From Pseudomonas chlororaphis (GTDB taxonomy: Bacteria > Pseudomonadota > Gammaproteobacteria > Pseudomonadales > Pseudomonadaceae): a stretch of DNA of 64,000 bases. Location: contig NZ_MOAL01000008.1 of the NCBI RefSeq assembly GCF_003731765.1, positions 744,001 to 808,000 of the forward strand. Reading direction: 5' to 3'. A model generated the notes under the pieces. That model was not told the DNA's origin. It made no database searches and saw only the letters and a program-made list of their open reading frames with translations. The position numbers and the translations under genes are program-made. Shown here in pieces: positions 58,400 to 64,000 of this stretch. Positions within the stretch are counted from its first letter, which is position 1. The number at the start of each line of letters is the position of its first letter.

Positions 58400-59284
58400 C
58401 TATCTACCCGAGAAAAAACCGTAGAACCGTTCCCTGATCCAGTAGAGCGAGGGCCTGGAGTTGAACAGAACCTTGACCTTCGATTTCAGTGAAAGCCCCG
58501 GCAATAGCATGAGCAAGAAAGACGAGCCCAGATAACGCAGCAGTTGCAATGAGAACTCCAGCAACAGCTGACGCTGCTGAACCTGGGAAAGCCGATCCCT
58601 GTACTTCTCATAGAAATAGAACGATGCCCTTTGACGCAGCCACATCTGCTCGTTGACTTGGGCAAAAGGAACACCGCGCTTGTAGCTGTTGTTTTCGTGA
58701 ATCCGATAAAACAACCCCACTATCGGCACATGAGTCACACGAACCTCTGCAAACCTGACCTGCAACATCAACCAACTGTCTTCATTGGCCAGGCTCACGG
58801 GAATCGGAAAAGCCATGTCGCCGAACGCACGGTTAAAGGCTATGCAGCCACCAGACTCCAGCCCACGCTGCGGATGTTTGGGCAGCTCCATGCCGTCGTA
58901 TCGCCCCTGCTCGGAGAAGGACTTGAGCTTGCAGAATGTCACTGCGCGCTGATCGGGCTCCAGGTCGCGCAGTGGTGCAACACGGTTCACCAGTACATCG
59001 GGAACAATCAGGTCATCTCCGGCAAACAATACGAAGCACGACCCTGTCGCTTTTTCATAAGCCAGGCTGTACGCGGCGGCCTTGCCTATTCCGGGGGTGC
59101 GAACCAGCGTGACAAACGGCAGCGCCAACTGCGCGATCACGTCCGCAGTGCCGTCGGTCGAACCATCATCGACCACCACGACTTCGATACCGAGCCGATC
59201 AACAGCCGGCTCGATGGAGCGCAGCGCTGACTCGATGTAACGAGCCTCATTCTTGACCGATACCAATACACTAAGCTTTTGCAT
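58400..59284 (-). CDS. Glycosyltransferase family 2
   Basis: This 294-residue GT-A protein has 'LSVLVSVKNEARYIESALRSI' at the N-terminus, 'EVVVVDDGSTDGT' (DxD-like region), 'VLFAGDDLIVPDVLV' and 'NEDSWLMLQVRF' (the ED motif). The C-terminal part is amphipathic with a hydrophobic stretch ('LLRYLGSSFLLMLLPGLSL') that may touch the membrane. It adds one sugar of the O-unit. Donor and acceptor cannot be read. It ends 2 bp before wbuB; the 285 bp upstream of it hold no supported gene. Confidence 0.85.
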   Translation of the reverse strand: MQKLSVLVSVKNEARYIESALRSIEPAVDRLGIEVVVVDDGSTDGTADVIAQLALPFVTLVRTPGIGKAAAYSLAYEKATGSCFVLFAGDDLIVPDVLVNRVAPLRDLEPDQRAVTFCKLKSFSEQGRYDGMELPKHPQRGLESGGCIAFNRAFGDMAFPIPVSLANEDSWLMLQVRFAEVRVTHVPIVGLFYRIHENNSYKRGVPFAQVNEQMWLRQRASFYFYEKYRDRLSQVQQRQLLLEFSLQLLRYLGSSFLLMLLPGLSLKSKVKVLFNSRPSLYWIRERFYGFFSGR

Positions 59285-59569
59285 CAATGCGCGCCCCCAG
59301 GCGCCTATTTACTACACACCGTCGTTCAAACCGGACAGGTTGAAATTTTGATGAACCAGCCGGCTCTCCAAGACGGAAGCCATGGCTGCTTGGAGCTGCA
59401 GGGAGCTCAACGCTTCAGGACAGCAATGACCCACAATGAACACCAGGCCGGCGGCCTTGACCGGAAGCCCTGCAGGACCTTCCGTGGACCACACTGCCTG
59501 TTCATTCACCCCCGACAGGAACGCTGCTGCCTGTTGGCAGCAGCGTCGGCAATGCCCGAACAACTAAGC

Positions 59570-60691
59570 TCAGCCCCGTTTGTATTGGTACATCTTACGA
59601 ACGAAGTCCCACAGCGCTCGCTCGCTCGGGTAGGCATCGTGGGGTTTTTCTGGACGCTTCAGATAGGCCTCAAGGTCGCCATCGGACCAGCCCATCTTCT
59701 TGAGAAAATACTTCCGGTCACGTTCCAGCTCTTCGGGCGAGGCATAGGGTGAGTCGCCCAACAGAGACATGGCTTGTTCGCGAGTCATTTGCCCGCTCAT
59801 GATCAACGCGGAGAAGTGCAGCTTCCGTTTATCGACAGAGAACTTTTCAGGAAGAATGAACCCTTGATAAAACCGCGTGAACACAGATTCGTAGTGCTTA
59901 TAAGGGTAGCGCTTATAAGCATACTTCTCTTCTAGCAGTTCCAGAGCCGACTCTTTTTGATAGTCATACAAGTCAAGAAACGGCGCCCACTGGATACGAC
60001 GGACAACGCGATTGTAACCAAACCCCAAGGTACCAATAATTGGAAAGGTCTTGATCTTCACATTATTGCGCTGACCAATGGCCTTGATATTTCGCTTGTC
60101 CCACTTAAACCAGTTCCACCCTTCGGGCATCGGCATGCCTTCAGTGGCAGCATTACTACCAGAAAGAATATACTTGATGCCGTATTTCCGGGCCTGCTCA
60201 TAATTCACTGCGAGCATGGCATTATCGTAGAGAAGCTCAATATCAATCACATCAGAATCGAAGAAGGCCTGCATCAGACCCTTGTATTCTGGCCAATCGA
60301 TAACATGAGTATAAAGATCAACACCCAGACTAGTGACCAGGTTTTTTATATTGTTGACTGCCAGCTCCGAGTTCCAGTTATTGTCCATGTGCACCGCCAG
60401 AGGCCTAAGCCCTTCCGCCAATGCCAGATGGATCACATAGGAACTATCAACGCCGCCAGAAAGGCCAACGATACAGTCGTACTGTTTGCCCTGCCCCGCT
60501 CGTTTGACCTTCTCGATAAAAGCTTTCCGCTGCTCTGCACGGTCAACTTCTTGAGCGAAAACTACACCACCAACACGTCGATCGAACTCGCGGCAATAGT
60601 TACAAACACCGGCCTCGTCAAATACTATTGCCGAGGCACTTGAGTCCATGACACAGCGCGAACAAACCCGATTTTCTTTGTTAACCATCAT
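59570..60691 (-). CDS. N-acetyl sugar amidotransferase (WbpG/WbuX/LfnA family)
   Basis: This 373-residue protein has a zinc-finger-like N-terminus with paired cysteines ('CSRC' and 'CNYC') and the ATP-pyrophosphatase loop 'IVGLSGGVDSSYVIHLAL'. A late 'YKHYESVFTRFYQGFILP' block is usual in this family. With HisH2 and HisF2 it converts an acetamido group to an acetamidino group. LfnA and WbuX do this on L-FucNAc, and WbpG on a mannuronic acid derivative. With fnl and wbuB genes present, L-FucNAm is the likely product. It overlaps the hisF2 stop. Confidence 0.87.
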   Translation of the reverse strand: MMVNKENRVCSRCVMDSSASAIVFDEAGVCNYCREFDRRVGGVVFAQEVDRAEQRKAFIEKVKRAGQGKQYDCIVGLSGGVDSSYVIHLALAEGLRPLAVHMDNNWNSELAVNNIKNLVTSLGVDLYTHVIDWPEYKGLMQAFFDSDVIDIELLYDNAMLAVNYEQARKYGIKYILSGSNAATEGMPMPEGWNWFKWDKRNIKAIGQRNNVKIKTFPIIGTLGFGYNRVVRRIQWAPFLDLYDYQKESALELLEEKYAYKRYPYKHYESVFTRFYQGFILPEKFSVDKRKLHFSALIMSGQMTREQAMSLLGDSPYASPEELERDRKYFLKKMGWSDGDLEAYLKRPEKPHDAYPSERALWDFVRKMYQYKRG

Positions 60692-61452
60692 TTTACCTGA
60701 AAAAGCGTCTGGAGCTCGGAGTACCTGGGGTAGCTGATCAACACCGCACGATGCGGGCCATGAAGCACGAACAGACTGCCGGCCGCTACGGCGGAAGCGC
60801 CTGCTTGTGCGGCCAAGGCAAAATCGTTCAGGCTTCCTGCCCCCCCCAGGGCGATAAGCGGGACATCCACTGCATCAGCAGCAGTCTGTATTAGTTGCAA
60901 GTCATAGCCTTGTTGCATACCGTCGCGGTCAACCGAGTTGAGCAGTACCTCTCCAACGCCTGCTGCGACCAGTTCCCGGACATGAGTCAACCAATCCTGT
61001 TTGATCTTGGAGCGTTTGGCTGAGGACCAAAGCCTATAGCGGCCAAGCCAATCACGCTTAATATCGACGGAAAGTACCACACTTTGGCTACCGAAGCGCT
61101 GGGCAATTTCGGTGATCAGACTAGGGTTCTCAAGGGCTGATGTTTGCAGGACGATCTTCTCAACGCCCATAGTAAAAATACGCCGCGCCTGCTCAATGCT
61201 GGAAACTCCACCACCGTAAGCGAGAGGCATGAAGCATTCACTGGCGACACTTTGAATCAACTCGTAGTCTGGCTCACGCCCTAGGCGACTGGCATCAATA
61301 TCAAGCAACACCAACTCATCAACTTCTTTTTCATTGAAGATACGTATGGCATTAATAGGGTCACCAATATAGGTAGACTTGCCAAACTTCTGCGTCTTTA
61401 TTAGCCCGCCTTCACGTACCAGCAATGCAGGTATAACTCGATGTTTAAGCAC
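60688..61452 (-). CDS. hisF2: HisF2: HisF-like cyclase subunit for acetamidino sugar modification
   Basis: This 254-residue (beta/alpha)8 protein is clearly HisF-like ('PLAYGGGVSSIEQARRIFTMGVEKI', 'VVLSVDIKRD', 'LLNSVDRDGMQQGYDLQLIQ'). Its start reads MLKHRVIPALLVREGG, whereas HisF has '..RIIPCLDVKDG': the catalytic Asp11 of histidine biosynthesis is Leu here, while the second catalytic Asp ('SVDIK') remains. This supports a role with the amidotransferase rather than in histidine synthesis. It lies 2 bp from hisH2 and overlaps the amidotransferase start. Confidence 0.88.
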   Translation of the reverse strand: MLKHRVIPALLVREGGLIKTQKFGKSTYIGDPINAIRIFNEKEVDELVLLDIDASRLGREPDYELIQSVASECFMPLAYGGGVSSIEQARRIFTMGVEKIVLQTSALENPSLITEIAQRFGSQSVVLSVDIKRDWLGRYRLWSSAKRSKIKQDWLTHVRELVAAGVGEVLLNSVDRDGMQQGYDLQLIQTAADAVDVPLIALGGAGSLNDFALAAQAGASAVAAGSLFVLHGPHRAVLISYPRYSELQTLFQVK

Positions 61453-61453
61453 A

Positions 61454-62068
61454 TCACACCTCTAAGAAGTTACGAAATACTTCCATGCCAAACTTATGAC
61501 TTTTTTCTGGATGAAACTGAAAACCCCAAAGATTATCACGACTAAAACCCGCTACGAAATTCTCTCCATACTCGCATTGCAGCAAGATATCGTCTTCGTT
61601 GACACAATCAACCCAATACGAATGGACGAAATAGAACCGACGAGCGCCATCGGACAATGGCAGCAACCGATCAACTTTTCGCTGACTCACCTCACTCCAG
61701 CCCATGTGTGGAACTTTGAGCCGAGTATCAGTCGGTCGGAATTTACGCGCTTGCGCATCAATCCAACCCAGCCCTGGCTCCTGCCCTTCTTCACTGCCTC
61801 GGGTCATCAGTTGCATCCCCAGGCAGATGCCCATGGTGGGTATCTTGCGCTCCAGCACTACCTGATCCAGTGCCTCTATCCAACCACCGGCGCGCAGGCT
61901 GGACATACCATGTGCGAAGGCGCCCACGCCTGGAAGAATCAGCTTCTTAACAGCACCAAGCTGATCTGGCGAACTGATGATCTCTGCCTCTCCGCCCACG
62001 TGCTGAATCATGTTGACGACCGACGCAAGATTTCCGCAGCCGTAGTCAACAATGGAGACTTTTTGCAT
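61454..62068 (-). CDS. hisH2: HisH2: glutamine amidotransferase subunit for acetamidino sugar modification
   Basis: This 204-residue class-I glutamine amidotransferase starts MQKVSIVDYGCGNLASVVNM. It has the nucleophile Cys82 in 'GICLGMQLM' and the His-Glu pair in 'FQFHPEKS'. It supplies ammonia from glutamine to HisF2 and the amidotransferase. The true histidine-pathway hisH would sit in the his operon, and no other his gene is here. The ATG at 62068 is used; a TTG two codons upstream is less likely. Confidence 0.88.
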   Translation of the reverse strand: MQKVSIVDYGCGNLASVVNMIQHVGGEAEIISSPDQLGAVKKLILPGVGAFAHGMSSLRAGGWIEALDQVVLERKIPTMGICLGMQLMTRGSEEGQEPGLGWIDAQARKFRPTDTRLKVPHMGWSEVSQRKVDRLLPLSDGARRFYFVHSYWVDCVNEDDILLQCEYGENFVAGFSRDNLWGFQFHPEKSHKFGMEVFRNFLEV

Positions 62069-62162
62069 ATTCAAAATTCGTCACCGCTCGAGATCAACAG
62101 AGCTGGAGCAAGACGAGCGCCTTGTGCAGAGACTCTGATTGAAGGATAAAAGGCAATCATAT

Positions 62163-64000
62163 TTAGTCCTCCCGCTCATGGTTTTCCGCCAGCACAGATC
62201 GAGCAAAGAGAATGTTTCCAATGTACTTCGCCCCATGCTCCGTCAAATGCTTGCCATCATAGGAAATCAAGTGATCTTGAGCCGTAACGACAGGGCAATG
62301 CTCTTGCTCACCACAGATCAACTGGATCTGGTCCACAAAAGCATCGGCGGGCACCTCCTTCCTCAGAATATCGTTAACTTCTGACAAATTCTCTGAAATC
62401 GTATGCCTGGCCTCAAGCCGCCCCGAAGCATTCAACTGCAATAGATGACTGGCACTTAAGAAGCCAAACTCCTTCGGGCCAATAACGAAAAGCTTCTGAT
62501 CCGTGCGCAAGCCCATGGCTTTCAATGTCCGAGGTAGATTTTGGGCCGACCACTTCTTCCAATTGGCCGCCAGCACCACGATATCCGCCTGTTTGATTTT
62601 CGACAGTGCTGAACTGACAGTCGACTCGCGCGAGCATCTCGGTACGTCAGGGGGGGACAGATACTGCTCCGTACCTTCAGGCAGAAGGGCGATCTGGCAA
62701 GCGGACGGTATGTAGACTGTACGCACCTCAACGTCCGGCCAAGCCCCCGACTCATAGAGCATATTTGTAAAGTCTTGAGCGAAACTGTCACCAATGATCA
62801 GAACCTTGCGGCCTGCGGATTCGGATTTGAAGTCGCCCGTCAGGCTGTCAAATCTCTTGGTGACGTAACCGGACTGCAGCGCGACGTCCGAGTAGGCGAA
62901 CCAGCGCAACTCCTCCGCGGTAAACCGACCCTTTGCCCCTTGTGTCGCAATCAAACCAGCCCCAATGCTGATGACAGCAACCGATATGGCACCCGCCCCC
63001 CAGAAAATTTTCTGTCGAGACAAGTATTCACGGTCACGGAAAGGACGCTCGATAAATCGCCAACTCACCCATGCCATGGCCAAACATAGAAGAATAAGAC
63101 CGAGGCTTGAAAAAAGACCCAGGTTGACCTCACTGGCCCTGACAAATGCAAAGACAGGCTGATGCCAAAGGTATGCACTGTAGGATACAAGACCGACACC
63201 CACCAAGAGGGGGGCTGTCAACAGTCGACCCAGCGCACTTTCAGGACGGGTGTAAAGCAGTATGAGCGCTGTTCCCACAGTGGGTACCAAGGCGCGCCAG
63301 CCAGGAAAAGGCGTTTCGTTATCAAAAATGACTACAGCAGCGCAGACAAGGGCCGCACCCAATAAACTTAAAACGTCGGTGATTGCAGACCGAAAGACGG
63401 GAAGCTTTTTATGAAAGCATGCCAAGGCGGCCAAACTACCGCAAAGCAACTCAAATGCCCGTGAGGGAAGCAAATAGAACGCCGCAGCGTTGCGCCCGGT
63501 TTCCACCCCCCAATTACTGATTAATAACGAGGCCAAGGCGACCAGTATGAGGGCGCACCACAACCAACGTCTTACATAACGCCAGACCAACCAGAGAAAA
63601 ATCGGAAAGAAAATATAAAACTGCTCTTCAACCCCTAGACTCCAAGTGTGCAATAGCGGGTTTTCAAATGCTGCAGCAAAATAACTCGTCCCCCTCCAAA
63701 ATAAGATGTTTGAGCCAAATAATGCGGTAGCAACCAACGCCTCCCCCAAAGACTTGAAGGCATAAGGATCAAGGACCATCCAACCGACGCATAGGCAAAA
63801 CAGCAAAACAAAAAACAGTGCCGGCAAGATCCGGCGCGCTCGACGCTCGTAAAAATCCGCTAACGAAAATCGATCGGCTGCCAGCTCTTTCAAAAGAATG
63901 CCCGTAATCAAAAAACCGCTGATTACAAAAAAGACATCGACCCCTACAAAACCGCCGGAAAACCCCGGAACTCCGGCATGAAAGAGCATGACAGACAAGA
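62163..64000 (-). CDS. O-acyltransferase (OafA/AT3 type) with C-terminal SGNH domain, cut by window edge
   Basis: The visible 612 codons begin mid-protein. The frame runs to the right edge with 'LSVMLFHAGVPGFSGGFVGVDVFFVISGFLITGILL', which follows the usual 'RPDIDGLRALAV' start that lies outside. About ten membrane helices (to about residue 345) form the acyltransferase-3 domain, with 'SLGVEEQFYIFFPI' containing the conserved Glu. A soluble SGNH domain with 'VLIIGDSFAQDF' and 'DGKHLTEHGA' follows. Such proteins O-acetylate surface polysaccharide in the periplasm. It probably modifies the O-antigen. Confidence 0.87.
   Translation of the reverse strand, partial: LSVMLFHAGVPGFSGGFVGVDVFFVISGFLITGILLKELAADRFSLADFYERRARRILPALFFVLLFCLCVGWMVLDPYAFKSLGEALVATALFGSNILFWRGTSYFAAAFENPLLHTWSLGVEEQFYIFFPIFLWLVWRYVRRWLWCALILVALASLLISNWGVETGRNAAAFYLLPSRAFELLCGSLAALACFHKKLPVFRSAITDVLSLLGAALVCAAVVIFDNETPFPGWRALVPTVGTALILLYTRPESALGRLLTAPLLVGVGLVSYSAYLWHQPVFAFVRASEVNLGLFSSLGLILLCLAMAWVSWRFIERPFRDREYLSRQKIFWGAGAISVAVISIGAGLIATQGAKGRFTAEELRWFAYSDVALQSGYVTKRFDSLTGDFKSESAGRKVLIIGDSFAQDFTNMLYESGAWPDVEVRTVYIPSACQIALLPEGTEQYLSPPDVPRCSRESTVSSALSKIKQADIVVLAANWKKWSAQNLPRTLKAMGLRTDQKLFVIGPKEFGFLSASHLLQLNASGRLEARHTISENLSEVNDILRKEVPADAFVDQIQLICGEQEHCPVVTAQDHLISYDGKHLTEHGAKYIGNILFARSVLAENHERED

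Noticed and set aside
59285..59569. A possible small gene between the GT2 and amidotransferase genes
   Set aside because: The 83-codon minus-strand frame (59312-59563) lacks a ribosome-binding site and has no protein-like pattern. I see nothing else in the 285 bp.
60688..62068. Histidine biosynthesis genes hisF and hisH
   Set aside because: They lie in an O-antigen operon beside an N-acetyl sugar amidotransferase, no other his gene is present, and the HisF catalytic Asp11 is replaced.
1..64000. Prophage, integrative element or insertion sequence
   Set aside because: No integrase, transposase, phage structural gene or att-like direct repeat was seen. The C4-like RNA alone is not enough to call a prophage.

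Overview
The window is a high-GC chromosomal segment of a fluorescent Pseudomonas, most probably of the P. fluorescens group. The evidence is the Pseudomonas-type REP/REPIN repeats, the kynurenine/anthranilate genes, the WbpL/WbpM-type O-antigen genes and the codon use. This is a lineage inference from content, not a database match. I see no rRNA, tRNA, transposase, integrase or CRISPR array. Both ends cut genes: an Lrp-type regulator on the left and an acyltransferase on the right.

Layout. (1) 1-5.8 kb: an Lrp-type regulator divergent from a DUF2000 gene, a LysE-type exporter, a PhyH-type dioxygenase, and a tightly coupled three-gene cassette (GT61 glycosyltransferase, FdtA-type ketoisomerase, FdtB-type aminotransferase) that looks like an orphan amino-sugar module. 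(2) 5.8-12.7 kb: a minus-strand locus with a LacI regulator, an inositol-monophosphatase-family enzyme, an OPA-type organophosphate transporter, a KdgM-type outer-membrane channel and two paralogous periplasmic histidine acid phosphatases. A perfect 16-bp palindrome overlaps a plausible promoter in front of it. I read this as a dedicated uptake and hydrolysis system for an organic phosphate ester. (3) 12.8-22.3 kb: GNAT, small membrane proteins, an ArnT-like glycosyltransferase with an Ais-like phosphatase, a chemoreceptor, a DUF6124/DUF3077 gene with a strongly structured C4-like RNA in its leader, an AraC regulator and a glyoxalase-fold protein. (4) 22.3-35.1 kb: a D-aminoacylase/RpiR/GntP operon, a SulP transporter, gamma-glutamyltransferase, MdaB- and YgiN-type quinone enzymes, a TauE/SafE permease, LysR and MerR regulators and a second NAD(P)H oxidoreductase. 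(5) 35.1-49.7 kb: tryptophan catabolism through anthranilate. It holds kynU with a permease and divergent kynR, antR and antABC, AroP-like and BenE-like transporters, a MocR regulator, kynB and kynA, and a cupin gene. Together KynA, KynB, KynU and AntABC would convert tryptophan to catechol. (6) 49.8-64 kb: one end of an O-antigen cluster on the minus strand, containing wbpM, wbpL, wbpV-like, fnlC/wbjD-like, fnlA/wbjB-like, an RmlD-like reductase, a wbuB-like transferase, a GT2, the amidotransferase trio (wbpG/wbuX-like with hisF2 and hisH2) and an O-acyltransferase.

How the parts fit. The O-antigen genes predict UDP-L-FucNAc synthesis, transfer by a WbuB-type enzyme, and conversion of an acetamido to an acetamidino group (L-FucNAm or a similar sugar), with chain initiation by WbpL on a D-FucNAc or related sugar made by WbpM plus the WbpV-like reductase. 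No wzx, wzy or wzz is visible, so the cluster continues past the right edge.

Start codons were chosen from ribosome-binding sites, overlaps with neighbours and family length. Where the choice is uncertain the entry says so.
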